Shown here piece after piece: positions 8,179 to 18,294 of a stretch of DNA of 64,000 nt. Location: contig JAFMCL010000015.1 in assembly GCA_017857815.1 (NCBI GenBank), forward strand, positions 1-64,000, in the 5' to 3' direction. The notes under the pieces are model-generated. The model saw only the letters and a program-made list of their open reading frames with translations. It had not been told where the DNA came from and did no database searches. Origin of the DNA: Flavobacteriaceae bacterium. Lineage in GTDB: Bacteria; Bacteroidota; Bacteroidia; Flavobacteriales; Flavobacteriaceae. Position numbers and translations under genes: made by a program. The stretch's first letter is position 1, and every line of letters begins with the position of its first letter.

Positions 8179-9945
8179 TTATTGGTAGATTTTAGTAATT
8201 AAATCTTTGTAATATGTTTTTAACGTATTGCGTTTTACTTTCATGGTAGGGGTGAGAAATTCGTTTTCAACACTCCACATTTTAGGAGTTAATTCAAATT
8301 TTTTGATTTGTTCCCATTTTCCAAATCTTTGGTTGTGAACATCGATTTCTTTTTGAATTTCATCAAGTAAGCTTTGATTTTTACAAATAGAAACAAGATC
8401 ATCTTTTGAATCAATTCCATTTTGAGCAAACCAATTCTTAATATGGTCGAAGTTTGGTTGAATTAGAGCAGCTGGCATCTTCTGACCTTCACCAATCACC
8501 ATGATTTGTTCGATGAACAAAGATTGTTTCATTTCATTTTCGATCACTTGAGGCGCGATATATTTTCCACCAGAAGTCTTAAACATTTCTTTTTTACGAT
8601 CTGTAATCTTTAAGAAACCATCATCGTCAATCATTCCAATATCTCCGGTATGGAAAAAGTCTCCTGACATCACCTCCTTGGTTTTTTCAATTTCCTTATA
8701 ATAACCCATCATTACATTAGGTCCTTTACAAAGAATTTCACCGTCTTCAGCAATTTTAACGGTTACACCATCAATTACTTTTCCAACACTGCCAATTCGA
8801 AATCCTCCCTTTCTTAGGTCGTTTACAGAAATGACAGGAGAAGTTTCGGTAAGCCCATATCCTTCAACAAGGATCATCCCTGCAGCCGAAAAAACTCTTG
8901 CTAAACGTGGTTGCAATGCCGCACTACCAGACGCAATTAATTTTAAGTTACCTCCCAAGGCTTCTTGCCATTTAGAGAGAATCAATTTTTTAGCAATTTT
9001 TAATTTCATTTCATACCAGAAACCGTTCTGAGCATAGGGCTCAAACTGTAAACCAATTTCAACAGCCCAATAAAATAATTTCTTTTTAAAACCAGTCAGA
9101 TCTTCACCTTTAGCGTAAATTTTATCATATACTTTTTCTAGAAGTCTTGGTACAGCTGTCATAACCTCAGGCTTAACGTCTCTTAAGTCATCTGGAATGG
9201 TTTCCATCGATTCGGCAAAATAAACTTTAATTCCATTGTAGAGATAGATGTATAAAATTACCCTTTCAAAAATGTGACAAATTGGAAGAAAACTCAACGC
9301 AGTTGACTTTCCGATTTCAAGTGGGAGTCTCTTTGAGGCCGATAGGACATTTGAGACTACATTTTGGTGACTTAACATCACTCCTTTTGGTATCCCTGTA
9401 GTTCCCGAAGTATAGATTATTGTTGCTAAAGCTTCAGGTTTTACAGCATCCTTTGTTTTATTTAATAACTCTTCATTTAAGTTATTTTCACCTAAGGTTA
9501 ATAATTCAGTCCAGTTTTTACATCCGGGAATGTCGTCGAAACAATAAATTTCGATTAGGCTTTTCACATTTTTCTTAATGGCCATGACCTTGTCATAGAC
9601 CTCTTGATCTGACACAAAACAGTATTTGCTTTCAGAATGATTTAATATATATTCATAATCATTTTGACTAATGGTAGGATAAATTGGGACATTAACTGCA
9701 CCTGCCTGAAGGATCCCGACATCAACAATACACCACTCGGATCTATTGTTAGAGGATATCATTGCAATCTTATCTTGCGGCTTTATTTGTAAATTTAAAA
9801 AAGCGGCACTCATCAAATTGGCGGAAGAAGCGTAATCAGCAGTGGAAGTAGACTTCCACACCCCATTATACTTTGTGTTTAAAGCGCGATCAAGGGGACG
9901 TTGCTTTAGTTGATAACTTAAGAAATCAAATATTCTGGTGGGCAT
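8179..9945 (-). CDS. Long-chain fatty acid-CoA ligase (AMP-forming)
   Basis: A 588-residue ANL-superfamily enzyme that activates free fatty acids with ATP and CoA, feeding the acyl-CoA dehydrogenase encoded downstream. The ATP-binding loop YTSGTTGIPKG is near residues 177-187, the adenylate motif GYGLTETSP near 357, and the hinge region TGDIG with TDRKKEMFKTSGGKYI follows. Length and motifs match the FadD/ACSL group without membrane segments. It lies upstream of the MarR gene on the same strand with a 93-base gap that holds the MarR promoter, so it may be a separate transcript under the same control. Chain-length preference cannot be read from sequence. Confidence 0.9.
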   Translation of the reverse strand: MPTRIFDFLSYQLKQRPLDRALNTKYNGVWKSTSTADYASSANLMSAAFLNLQIKPQDKIAMISSNNRSEWCIVDVGILQAGAVNVPIYPTISQNDYEYILNHSESKYCFVSDQEVYDKVMAIKKNVKSLIEIYCFDDIPGCKNWTELLTLGENNLNEELLNKTKDAVKPEALATIIYTSGTTGIPKGVMLSHQNVVSNVLSASKRLPLEIGKSTALSFLPICHIFERVILYIYLYNGIKVYFAESMETIPDDLRDVKPEVMTAVPRLLEKVYDKIYAKGEDLTGFKKKLFYWAVEIGLQFEPYAQNGFWYEMKLKIAKKLILSKWQEALGGNLKLIASGSAALQPRLARVFSAAGMILVEGYGLTETSPVISVNDLRKGGFRIGSVGKVIDGVTVKIAEDGEILCKGPNVMMGYYKEIEKTKEVMSGDFFHTGDIGMIDDDGFLKITDRKKEMFKTSGGKYIAPQVIENEMKQSLFIEQIMVIGEGQKMPAALIQPNFDHIKNWFAQNGIDSKDDLVSICKNQSLLDEIQKEIDVHNQRFGKWEQIKKFELTPKMWSVENEFLTPTMKVKRNTLKTYYKDLITKIYQ

Positions 9946-10000
9946 ATATTATGTTTTTAATTGCAAAATAAGAAATGTTTCTTAGAGTTGCACTAGATAC

Positions 10001-13000
10001 TTATTTTGAAAGCCATTTATGAGCATTTTCAAAGGCAATAACCCATGGAGAAACCTCATCTTTTCTGTCCTGAGGATAATATCCCCAATTCCAAGGGAAA
10101 GTTGAACGCTCCAAGTGAGGCATCATTACCAAGTGACGGCCGTCTTGACTACTCAACATCGCTGCATTAAAGTCAGATCCATTTGGATTGGCAGGGTATT
10201 CTTCAAAATGATATTTTGCTGGGATTTGATATTGATCTTCATTCATTGGAAAATTGAATTTTCCTTCTCCATGCGCTGCCCAAATTCCCAAGGTACTTCC
10301 TTCCAGCCCTTTCATTAAAACCGAGCTCGAGGGTTGAACAGTGACTGCTGTAAAGTGACATTCAAATTTACCTGATTCATTGTGTAACATTTTTGGTTTT
10401 TCTTGATGCTCGGGTGTTATCATTCCCAATGCTACAAAAAGTTGACATCCATTGCAAACACCCAACGAAAGTGTGTCTTCGCGTTTGAAAAAGTTATCTA
10501 AGCTTACTTTTGCTTTTTCGTTATAAAGGAAAGATCCTGCCCAACCTTTAGCAGAACCCAATACATCTGAGTTGGAGAAGCCACCCACAGCGGCGATGAA
10601 TTGTATATCTTCAAGCGTTTCTCTACCTTCAATTAAGTCTGTCATGTGGACGTCAATCACTTCAAATCCAGCCAATTGCATTGCATAGGCCATTTCTCTT
10701 TCCGAGTTACTCCCTTGCTCTCTTATGATGGCTGATTTTACTTTTTTTCGTCCCTCTAGTGCAGGTGTGTTTCCTAAAAATCCAGTTGGAAATTTATAAG
10801 ATAATGCTTGATTTTTATAATTTTCAAATCGAGCTTTTGCAAGACCGTTTGATGTTTGATGCTGGTCTAAAGCCGTTGAGGTTGCATACCAAACATCCCT
10901 TAGAGAAGGAACATTAAAAGAGAATTCTATAGAATTATTTTTCAATAATAATGATTGATTTCCTGTGGTTTCTCCGATTCTGAGACAGTTTATTCCTTCC
11001 TTTTTAAGCTCAATATCCAATGCCGATTTAGCTTGTATCACAATCCCTGAATTTTCTGAAAAAAGCAAAATATTTGAGTCAAATTCCCCCAGAGGAGTCA
11101 AGTCAAGGCTCATTGCTATGTTGTTTTGTGGAAAACACATTTCTAGCAGTGTTGTGATTAATCCTCCTGAAGAAACATCATGTCCTGCGCTAATACTACC
11201 TGAAATAATTTTAGATTGAATCGAATTAAATACTTTTTTAAAGTAGTTGGCATCTTTAATACTGGCAGTTTTTTTACCTATTTTATTATGGATTTGCCCA
11301 AAAGAAGACCCACCTAAAGTGTAGTTTTCTTGAGATAGATTAATGTAATACAGGTCTCCACCATTTTTTTTAAGTTCAGGAGTAATTACTTTTTTAACAT
11401 CTAAACATTCTCCTGCAGCTGAAATCACAACAGTACCCGGAGCCGTTACAGGACCCTCAGAATATTGTTGTTTCATTGAAAGGGAATCTTTCCCCGTTGG
11501 GATATTGATTCCAAGTGCGATTGCAAAATCAGCACATGCTTCTACTGCTTTGTATAATCGAACATCTTCACCGGGATTGTTACAAGGCCACATCCAATTG
11601 GCAGAGAGGCTGACTGATTGGAGCCCATTAGTAAGGGGCGCCCAGATTAAATTGGTTAAACTTTCTGCAATTGCATTTACACTTCCTTTCCCTGGATCGA
11701 TCATTGCGCTTACGGGCGCATGACCAATAGCAGTTGCAATTCCTTTTTCGCCCTTAAAATCTAGGGCAACAACACCACAGTTGCTTAAAGGAAGCTGCAA
11801 AGGCCCAATGGTTTGTTGCTGAGCTACTTTTCCAGTAACACATCGATCAACCTTATTGGTCAGCCAATCTTTACAGCCAACGGCTTCTAGTTGGAGAACA
11901 GATTTTAAATCTTCTGTGAATTGTTCTTTAGAAAATGGAATAGGATCAAAATCATAAAGAACAGTTTTGTCATCCATAATGGTTTTCGGAGCGCTACCAA
12001 ACAGAGCATCAAGACTTAAATCAATTGGTTTTGTATTATTCCTGTTGTCAACAAAAGTAAATTGATGATCTTCAGCAACAGTTCCCACAACATACATCGG
12101 AGCACGTTCTCTGTTCGCAATAGATTCCAATTTCGATCTGTCTTTAGGGTCAATGATTAAACCCATTCGCTCTTGCGACTCATTTCCAATGATTTCTTTA
12201 GCCGATAGGGTAGGATCCCCAATTGGAAGTTGATCAATTGCAATTTTTCCTCCGTTTTCCTCGACAAGTTCTGAAAGACAATTTAAATGCCCTCCCGCGC
12301 CATGATCATGAATCGAAATAATAGGATTATTTCCAGATTCAACCAAGGCTCTGACCGTATTAGAAACCCGCTTTTGCATTTCAGGGTTTGAACGTTGAAC
12401 AGCATTGAGCTCAATGGCATTATTAAATGATCCAGTATTTGCAGATGATACTGCTGCGCCCCCCATTCCAATTCTATAATTATCTCCTCCTAAAATGACA
12501 ATTAAATCTCCTTTTTTAGGTTTCTGTTTTATTGCTTGCTTATGAATGGCTGTTCCGATCCCACCAGCCAACATGATTACTTTATCATAACCCCATTTCA
12601 TTTGCCCCTCTTGATGCTCGAAAGTGAAAAGAGAACCATTGATGAGTGGTTGACCAAACTTATTCCCAAAATCTGAAGCACCATTTGAGGCTTTGATTAA
12701 AATATCCAAAGGGGTTTGATATCTCCAAGGTCTAGCTTCGAAAGCATTTTCCCATTTTCGATTGTCATTGACCCTGGAATAAGGGGTCATGTAAACAGCC
12801 GTACCGGCCAATGGCAAAGACCCTTGACCACCTGCCATACGATCTCGGATTTCTCCACCCGACCCAGTTGCAGCACCATTGAAAGGTTCAACAGTTGTTG
12901 GGAAATTATGAGTTTCTGCTTTAATAGATATCACACTTTGAACGTTAGTTTTTTCATATGCGCTTGGCACATGTGCTTCTTTGGGAGCAAACTGTTCTAT

Positions 13001-13651
13001 TTCGGGACCTTCGATAAAAGCAACATTGTCCTTATAGGCCGAAACAATTGTATTTGGATTTTCTATAGATGTTTTTTTAATTAATTGAAATAAGCTTTGC
13101 GGCATTTCTTTGCCATCAATAACAAACGTTCCATTAAATATTTTATGTCGACAGTGCTCTGAATTTACTTGCGAAAAACCAAAAACCTCAGAATCAGTTA
13201 GTGGGCGATCAAGTTTTTTTGCCAATTCATCTAAATAAACGATTTCTTCCTCATTCAAAGCCAAACCCTCTTTTTCGTTGAAAGTTCTGATGTCCTCAAC
13301 GGAAAGTATTGGTTCGGGTTTAATATTTATTTCAAAAATAACTTGATTTAAAATTTCAAACTTTTGATTTAACATAGGATCAAAACCTGACGCACTATTG
13401 TAAGGCTGAAATGATTCAATTCTTTTAATCCCATGAATGCCCATGTTTTGACAGATCTCAACAGCATTAGTACTCCACGGAGTAATCATGGTTGCTCGCG
13501 GGCCAATAAAATTTTGATTTATGGTTTCTTGGTCAATCAATGGACTTTGGTCGAAAAGCCATACGAGTTTCTCTATCGCGCTTTCTTCAAGTTTTTTAGA
13601 AGTTTCAAGGGCGAAGACTTTGGAAGAAATGGCTCCGAAAAAATAAATCAT
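10001..13651 (-). CDS. purL: Phosphoribosylformylglycinamidine synthase (large, single-chain PurL)
   Basis: A 1,216-residue enzyme for the fourth step of purine synthesis, converting FGAR to FGAM with ATP and glutamine. It is the long form, with the N-terminal PurS-like region, duplicated AIRS-type synthetase core (VSIKAETHNFPT; GGSSFGQI) and C-terminal class I glutaminase in one chain. The glutaminase nucleophile is the first cysteine of GVCNGCQ, near residue 1063, and the His/Glu pair is in MMPHLERS near the end. Nothing is missing. It is flanked by unrelated genes, so the purine operon is dispersed; purB is also alone near 36 kb. Confidence 0.95.
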   Translation of the reverse strand: MIYFFGAISSKVFALETSKKLEESAIEKLVWLFDQSPLIDQETINQNFIGPRATMITPWSTNAVEICQNMGIHGIKRIESFQPYNSASGFDPMLNQKFEILNQVIFEINIKPEPILSVEDIRTFNEKEGLALNEEEIVYLDELAKKLDRPLTDSEVFGFSQVNSEHCRHKIFNGTFVIDGKEMPQSLFQLIKKTSIENPNTIVSAYKDNVAFIEGPEIEQFAPKEAHVPSAYEKTNVQSVISIKAETHNFPTTVEPFNGAATGSGGEIRDRMAGGQGSLPLAGTAVYMTPYSRVNDNRKWENAFEARPWRYQTPLDILIKASNGASDFGNKFGQPLINGSLFTFEHQEGQMKWGYDKVIMLAGGIGTAIHKQAIKQKPKKGDLIVILGGDNYRIGMGGAAVSSANTGSFNNAIELNAVQRSNPEMQKRVSNTVRALVESGNNPIISIHDHGAGGHLNCLSELVEENGGKIAIDQLPIGDPTLSAKEIIGNESQERMGLIIDPKDRSKLESIANRERAPMYVVGTVAEDHQFTFVDNRNNTKPIDLSLDALFGSAPKTIMDDKTVLYDFDPIPFSKEQFTEDLKSVLQLEAVGCKDWLTNKVDRCVTGKVAQQQTIGPLQLPLSNCGVVALDFKGEKGIATAIGHAPVSAMIDPGKGSVNAIAESLTNLIWAPLTNGLQSVSLSANWMWPCNNPGEDVRLYKAVEACADFAIALGINIPTGKDSLSMKQQYSEGPVTAPGTVVISAAGECLDVKKVITPELKKNGGDLYYINLSQENYTLGGSSFGQIHNKIGKKTASIKDANYFKKVFNSIQSKIISGSISAGHDVSSGGLITTLLEMCFPQNNIAMSLDLTPLGEFDSNILLFSENSGIVIQAKSALDIELKKEGINCLRIGETTGNQSLLLKNNSIEFSFNVPSLRDVWYATSTALDQHQTSNGLAKARFENYKNQALSYKFPTGFLGNTPALEGRKKVKSAIIREQGSNSEREMAYAMQLAGFEVIDVHMTDLIEGRETLEDIQFIAAVGGFSNSDVLGSAKGWAGSFLYNEKAKVSLDNFFKREDTLSLGVCNGCQLFVALGMITPEHQEKPKMLHNESGKFECHFTAVTVQPSSSVLMKGLEGSTLGIWAAHGEGKFNFPMNEDQYQIPAKYHFEEYPANPNGSDFNAAMLSSQDGRHLVMMPHLERSTFPWNWGYYPQDRKDEVSPWVIAFENAHKWLSK

Positions 13652-13744
13652 ATTTAATTGTTTTGAAGCTGTAAAAATAATTTTTTCTGAGCAGTTAAAC
13701 AGAACTTTAAGACCTCAAATAGGGATAACTTTTCATCAATTTAT

Positions 13745-14962
13745 TCACATTTTCTTGACCATGAGCGCAGCATAAAATCCATCGTAACCCGATTCTTGTG
13801 AAAAATAGGTTTTATCAGACGCCAAAGTGAAATCTTTTCCAGTTTCAGAAGTTAAAAAATCATCGACTTGCATTCTGTTTTCTTCTGGAAAAATAGAACA
13901 AGTAGCATAGACTAATTTGCCCCCAGGAATCACCAATTTTGAGTAGCTTTGAAGAATTTGTTTTTGTTGTACTTGAATTTCCTTCATCCGATTGGGGTTC
14001 ATCAGCCATTTGGCATCAGGATTTCTTTTTAATACTCCCAATCCACTACAGGGCGCATCAATCAAAACGCCATTACCCTTACCACTGTATTTATCAATTT
14101 TATTTTCATCATTAACAAAATAAGTCTTGATGGATTTGATCCCATTTCTGTCGGCTCTTCTTTTTAATTCTGCTAGTTTGGAAGAAAATATATCAAAAGC
14201 AATAATTTGTGATTTGTCATGGGTCAGGTTTGCCAGGTGTAAACTCTTTCCACCGGCTCCGGCACAGCAGTCAAAATATTGTTCTCCCGCTTTGGGTTGA
14301 AGCCAAGGTGCTATCATTTGTGAATTTCCATCTTGGATTTCAAAATGCCCTTCTCTATACTCCACGATGTTTATGAGACTTTGGTGAGTTTCAAATTCTA
14401 AAGCATCTGGAAGTTCAGAAACCCCTTTGGTGTTAAAACCATATTTCTCATGGAGTGAATATTTTAGTTTTTCTGGGGTTGTTTTTAATCGATTAACACG
14501 TATGACTAATTTAGCAGGCTCATTTAGAGTGTTAATTTCTTTTTCCCAAAATGCTTCGCCGAAAGCTTCAACTCCCTTTTCGTCTAACCAGTCTGGAATC
14601 GCCTGTTTGTATTTTCGTATTTTAATAAGCGCATCATGTTTTTCTTTAAAACTGTCAGCCTTAAATTTTGAAAACACTTCCCAATCTGGAAGTTGGTGAT
14701 TGTTTAAAACCATCCAGCAGGCAATGAGTCCCCAGTTACTATTGGTGTTATTCTTACCCTCAAGGTCTACAATTCCTAAATAGAGTCGTTTCCAACGAAT
14801 AATATCGTAAAGAATTTTGGCAACTGTTTTTCTATCTCTCGAACCCCAACTGGAGTTACTTTTTAATAGCCTTCTCACAACGTCGTTCGCGTTGTGATTT
14901 TTTGCTAAAATGGCTTCTAAGCCGGAAATAATACCTAGTGCTAAGTTTTTGTGCAATTTCAT
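13745..14962 (-). CDS. RsmB/NOP-family 16S rRNA cytosine-C5 methyltransferase
   Basis: A 405-residue SAM-dependent RNA methyltransferase. The N-terminal third is a NusB-like helical RNA-binding domain. The catalytic domain has the SAM-binding motif FDCCAGAGGKS, then DAPCSGLGVLKRNPDAKW (near residue 302) and the nucleophilic cysteine of YATCSIFPEENR (near 350). The two cysteines are the release and attack residues of the m5C family. The exact rRNA position (967 for RsmB or another) cannot be decided from sequence. A TAACTTTG -7-like element ends four bases before the ATG, so it may have its own, nearly leaderless transcript apart from the upstream sigma-factor trio. Confidence 0.85.
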   Translation of the reverse strand: MKLHKNLALGIISGLEAILAKNHNANDVVRRLLKSNSSWGSRDRKTVAKILYDIIRWKRLYLGIVDLEGKNNTNSNWGLIACWMVLNNHQLPDWEVFSKFKADSFKEKHDALIKIRKYKQAIPDWLDEKGVEAFGEAFWEKEINTLNEPAKLVIRVNRLKTTPEKLKYSLHEKYGFNTKGVSELPDALEFETHQSLINIVEYREGHFEIQDGNSQMIAPWLQPKAGEQYFDCCAGAGGKSLHLANLTHDKSQIIAFDIFSSKLAELKRRADRNGIKSIKTYFVNDENKIDKYSGKGNGVLIDAPCSGLGVLKRNPDAKWLMNPNRMKEIQVQQKQILQSYSKLVIPGGKLVYATCSIFPEENRMQVDDFLTSETGKDFTLASDKTYFSQESGYDGFYAALMVKKM

Positions 14963-14966
14963 GCAC

Positions 14967-14974
14967 CAAAGTTA
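14967..14974 (-). promoter_or_regulatory. -7 element (TAACTTTG) just upstream of the RNA methyltransferase gene
   Basis: A match to TAnnTTTG ending four bases before the start codon, implying a leaderless or near-leaderless mRNA. No clear -33 TTG at the right distance was found, so this is a weak call. Confidence 0.3.
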
Positions 14975-14982
14975 GCTTAAAC

Positions 14983-15438
14983 CTAGTCCTTTTTTTCCTG
15001 GACTACTGGTTTTTTTCTCTTATACACCATTTCTCTGTTGAAGTGGTATTCAGCATGATGAATTTTAAGTATTTTTTCGGGAGGGAGATATATAAGTAAA
15101 GCATTATCCCTTTCTTCTTCAAAATCCACAGCCAAATGCTCAATTTTATAGACTTGTTTGAGCACATTGATTGCTTCCTCTTTGGTGAGGCTATCAATAC
15201 TTTTTGAATACTGTTTTCTGATTTCTCTAAGTTTTTTTCTACACTCTTCGTAAATCTTTAGTTCGTACTTATCATAAACTTCCCAGAATATAGTTTCTTC
15301 CTCATTAGTTAGGTCTATTTTTTCAGCAATATAGGCCATCTTTAAAGCCTTGATTCGTTCAAAACTTGTTTTTACTTGACCAAAGCCCGTACTAATGCTA
15401 AAGGTCATTACTAAAATTAAAATTTTATTCATCATCAA
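14983..15438 (-). CDS. Periplasmic Spy/CpxP-like 'sensor of ECF-type sigma factor' protein
   Basis: A 151-residue exported protein with signal peptide 1-20 (SISTGFGQ), followed by an almost wholly helical, charged domain rich in Lys and Glu (KLREIRKQYSKSIDSLTKEEA). This resembles the small periplasmic proteins often annotated in flavobacteria as sensors of ECF sigma factors, which look like Spy/CpxP chaperones. Its start overlaps the preceding membrane-protein gene by 14 bases, so it is cotranscribed with that gene and the sigma factor. It probably reports an envelope condition. The name rests on context and helical pattern; no biochemical function is evident. Confidence 0.6.
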   Translation of the reverse strand: MMMNKILILVMTFSISTGFGQVKTSFERIKALKMAYIAEKIDLTNEEETIFWEVYDKYELKIYEECRKKLREIRKQYSKSIDSLTKEEAINVLKQVYKIEHLAVDFEEERDNALLIYLPPEKILKIHHAEYHFNREMVYKRKKPVVQEKKD

Positions 15439-15889
15439 AAAGATTTAAATTCATTGGAGTTTCACTTAATAATCTAAGTTCAAGAGCATCTTCATAATTA
15501 ATTGACTGATCCATATTTATCATTTCATAACTTAAGTAATCCGCATTATGGCCGGCAATTTCATAAGTTGAGTTTTCCATTAAGTAGTCCTCTAAGATAA
15601 AAACAGTCGTTTCAGTGTTGTCATCCACAGAAGTGTCGGACGTTATAAAAATAAAGCCCATTATTGCCGCCGCAACTCCCAATAAATAACGAAATATTGG
15701 AACGGTTTTAGTTTTATTGAAATGGATTTGTGAAATAATAATCGCTTCAACTTTTGAAAAATAATTTTCTGGGACTTTGAAATCAATTTTGTGATTTTCT
15801 AAATCGATCTTGCCTTTAAGGTTCTCGTCAAAATCATTAAAATAATTGTTAGGAACTCTAAAAGGATTTATGTTTTTTAAATCACTCAT
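15425..15889 (-). CDS. Single-pass membrane protein, putative anti-sigma factor
   Basis: A 154-residue protein with an N-terminal cytoplasmic part containing two 'PF.VP..YF.' style repeats (NPFRVPNNYFNDF; DFKVPENYFSKV). One membrane segment follows at about residues 77-96 (YLLGVAAAIMGFIFIT), then an acidic periplasmic tail. Its start overlaps the sigma-factor stop by eight bases, and its own stop overlaps the Spy-like gene. This layout and topology fit an anti-sigma factor that holds the ECF sigma at the membrane. It lacks a recognisable zinc-binding anti-sigma (ZAS) motif, so the role is inferred from position. Confidence 0.55.
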   Translation of the reverse strand: MSDLKNINPFRVPNNYFNDFDENLKGKIDLENHKIDFKVPENYFSKVEAIIISQIHFNKTKTVPIFRYLLGVAAAIMGFIFITSDTSVDDNTETTVFILEDYLMENSTYEIAGHNADYLSYEMINMDQSINYEDALELRLLSETPMNLNLFDDE

Positions 15890-16421
15890 TTATTTGTTTT
15901 TTAATTTTTTTTACAGCCTGATGATAAGAGGCTTTAAGCCCTCCAACTGATGTGCCTAGTATTTCAGATATATTGTCGTATTTCATTTCATCAAAATACT
16001 TCATGTTAAAAACGAGACGTTGTTTCTCGGGCAGATTCGCTACAGCATTTTGTAACCTAATACTTAGTTCATCGCCGTCAAAATAGGAGTCTGACTCAAG
16101 TCTAGAAACTTTTGTTTGGATCCACTCTTCATTCGAAACCCCATAACGTTTTGATTTTTTCTTAATTAAGTTGAGTGCTTCATTTGTTGCAATCTTATAC
16201 ATCCAAGTGTAAATTGTACTATTTCCTTTAAAACCATTAATATTTTGAAAAACCTTTACAAAAGTATTTTGCAATACATCATCAGCGTCGTCGTGTTCTA
16301 TTACGATTTTTCTTATGTGCCAGTAAAGTCTTTCTTTGTAGTCCGCTAACAATTTTGTAAAAGCACTTGACTGTGTTTCAGGGTTTTTAAGTGCATTTAT
16401 AAATTGATTTTGGCTTTCCAA
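15882..16421 (-). CDS. ECF-type RNA polymerase sigma factor
   Basis: A 179-residue sigma-70 family protein with region 2 (DDADDVLQNTFVKVFQNI...TWMYKIATNEALNLI) and region 4 helix-turn-helix (LPEKQRLVFNMKYFDE...ISEILGTSVGGLKASYHQ), and no region 1 or 3, as in ECF factors. It opens a three-gene overlapping unit with a putative membrane anti-sigma and a periplasmic helical protein, so an envelope stress or secretion signal is the likely input. It is not of the FecI iron type, since no FecR or TonB receptor follows. Its regulon cannot be read here. Confidence 0.88.
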   Translation of the reverse strand: MESQNQFINALKNPETQSSAFTKLLADYKERLYWHIRKIVIEHDDADDVLQNTFVKVFQNINGFKGNSTIYTWMYKIATNEALNLIKKKSKRYGVSNEEWIQTKVSRLESDSYFDGDELSIRLQNAVANLPEKQRLVFNMKYFDEMKYDNISEILGTSVGGLKASYHQAVKKIKKQINE

Positions 16422-16473
16422 AGTTTTATTTAATGTTTAGATTGATTTTTTAAAAAAAAGTTTAATGAGTTTC

Positions 16474-18294
16474 TTAAAAAGTTTGAAGGTCCACCAACTT
16501 TTTGTATGTAGAATCAACTCCCATCAGGGACTTGTGATCTCCAGTTTCAACAATTTCACCTCCATTCATAACCACAATTAGGTCAGCTTTTTGAATGGTT
16601 GAAAGTCGGTGAGCGATGACCAACGAGGTTCTGTTTTTCATCAAATATTCTAAGGCATTTTGAACTAGTTTCTCAGAAGCGGTGTCCAAAGCAGAAGTAG
16701 CTTCATCCAATATTAAAACATCAGGATTTTTTAAAATTGCACGTGCAATGGAGAGCCTTTGTTTTTGTCCTCCTGACAATTTGTTACCAGATTCACCAAT
16801 TACAGTTTCATATCCATTTTCTAAATTTAAAATAAATTCTTCTGCATTGGCGATTTTTGCAGCTTCCTCTATTTCTTTATTACTAGCATTTGGGTTGCCT
16901 AGGGAGATGTTGTTCCTCACAGTGTCGTTGAATAAGATGGAATCTTGCGTTACCATTCCCGTTAACCCATAAAGGGATGATTTTTTGATTTTATCGATAG
17001 AGATTCCATCGATTGTTAACGCACCATTGTTGATGTCGTAAAACCTATTTAACAAATTGGCAACTGTTGTTTTACCACTTCCTGAGGCACCTACAAGCGC
17101 TATGGTTTGACCCTTTTTAAGGTTTAAAGAAAAATCTTTAAGAATGATTTTGCTTTCATAGGAGAAAGAAATGTTTTTAAAAACGATTTTATCTTTTAGC
17201 TTGTCAATCACAACAGCATCATGATCGTCTGCCATATCATCTTCGGCTTCGAGTATTTCGAGGACTCTTTGTGCAGCTGCGTCTCCCTTTTTAATATTGT
17301 ATAAAGATCTACTGATGCCTTTTGCAGGTGTTAAAATATTATAGGCAAGTCCCATGTAGGAAAGAAAAATAGCACCGTTTAGGGTCTGGTCTAACAAAAC
17401 CATTTTACCACCATACCACAGTAAAATACTGATGACCAGAATTCCAAGAAATTCACTCACTGGAGAAGCCATGTTTTGACGGTTCAAGAGATCATTAGAG
17501 TATTTGAAAAACCGCTGTGTTGAGTCAGAGAATTTTTTAATAAAGATATTTTCAGAATTAAACGCTTTAATTATTTTTATACCTCCGATCGTTTCTTCTA
17601 AAATAGATAAAAACTCACCTTGTTCTTCTTGTACCCGTCCAGATTTTTTCTTTAAAGACTTCCCGATTTGTGAGATTATGGCTCCAGAGATGGGAATAAA
17701 AATCAACACGAACAGGGTTAGCTTGGTGCTGAAAGTAAACATGACAATAAGCGAAAAAATGATTGTTAATGGATCTCTTACGATTAATTCTAATACCGAT
17801 AGAAATGAATGTTGAAGTTCCAAAACATCGGATGATATTCTGGCCATCAGATCTCCTTTTTTCTTTTCTGAAAAGAAACTAACAGGCAAAGCAGTTGTTT
17901 TTTTATACAAGGCATTTCTAAGATCCTTCAGTACACCATTTCTGAGAAAAGTGATAAAAAACATTGCTAAGTAGTTGAAAATATTTTTCAGAAAAAAGAG
18001 GATTATAATTGTCGCAATAACGAACATTAAGGCCTTGCCACTATCTTCAGACATGTATTGCGTGATCTTATAATTAAAAAAACCTTCAACATAACTTTTG
18101 ATCCCCTCCACTTCATTATAAACAGGAGGCTCAAATATCTGTTTTGTTGTGCCAAAGAGGATTTGCATCATCGGGATCATTGCCACATAGGATAGGGCGC
18201 TAAACAAGGCATAGAGGATGTTAAAGAATATATTGAGAAATGCAAATTTCTTATAGGGTAAACCAAATTTTAGTATTTTTCCGAAATAATTCAT
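16474..18294 (-). CDS. ABC transporter, fused permease-ATPase of the MsbA/lipid-exporter type
   Basis: A 606-residue half-transporter that should work as a homodimer. An N-terminal six-helix exporter domain spans about residues 1-330. The ATPase domain follows, with Walker A GASGSGKTT (near 401), the signature LSGGQKQ (near 503), Walker B DVLILDEATSALD and the H-loop IAHRLSTI. Architecture and length match MsbA-like exporters of lipid A or other lipids and drugs. It lies directly downstream of a phosphohexomutase and a polyprenyl-type glycosyltransferase on the same strand. That suggests, without proving, an envelope-lipid or glycolipid substrate. Confidence 0.87.
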   Translation of the reverse strand: MNYFGKILKFGLPYKKFAFLNIFFNILYALFSALSYVAMIPMMQILFGTTKQIFEPPVYNEVEGIKSYVEGFFNYKITQYMSEDSGKALMFVIATIIILFFLKNIFNYLAMFFITFLRNGVLKDLRNALYKKTTALPVSFFSEKKKGDLMARISSDVLELQHSFLSVLELIVRDPLTIIFSLIVMFTFSTKLTLFVLIFIPISGAIISQIGKSLKKKSGRVQEEQGEFLSILEETIGGIKIIKAFNSENIFIKKFSDSTQRFFKYSNDLLNRQNMASPVSEFLGILVISILLWYGGKMVLLDQTLNGAIFLSYMGLAYNILTPAKGISRSLYNIKKGDAAAQRVLEILEAEDDMADDHDAVVIDKLKDKIVFKNISFSYESKIILKDFSLNLKKGQTIALVGASGSGKTTVANLLNRFYDINNGALTIDGISIDKIKKSSLYGLTGMVTQDSILFNDTVRNNISLGNPNASNKEIEEAAKIANAEEFILNLENGYETVIGESGNKLSGGQKQRLSIARAILKNPDVLILDEATSALDTASEKLVQNALEYLMKNRTSLVIAHRLSTIQKADLIVVMNGGEIVETGDHKSLMGVDSTYKKLVDLQTF

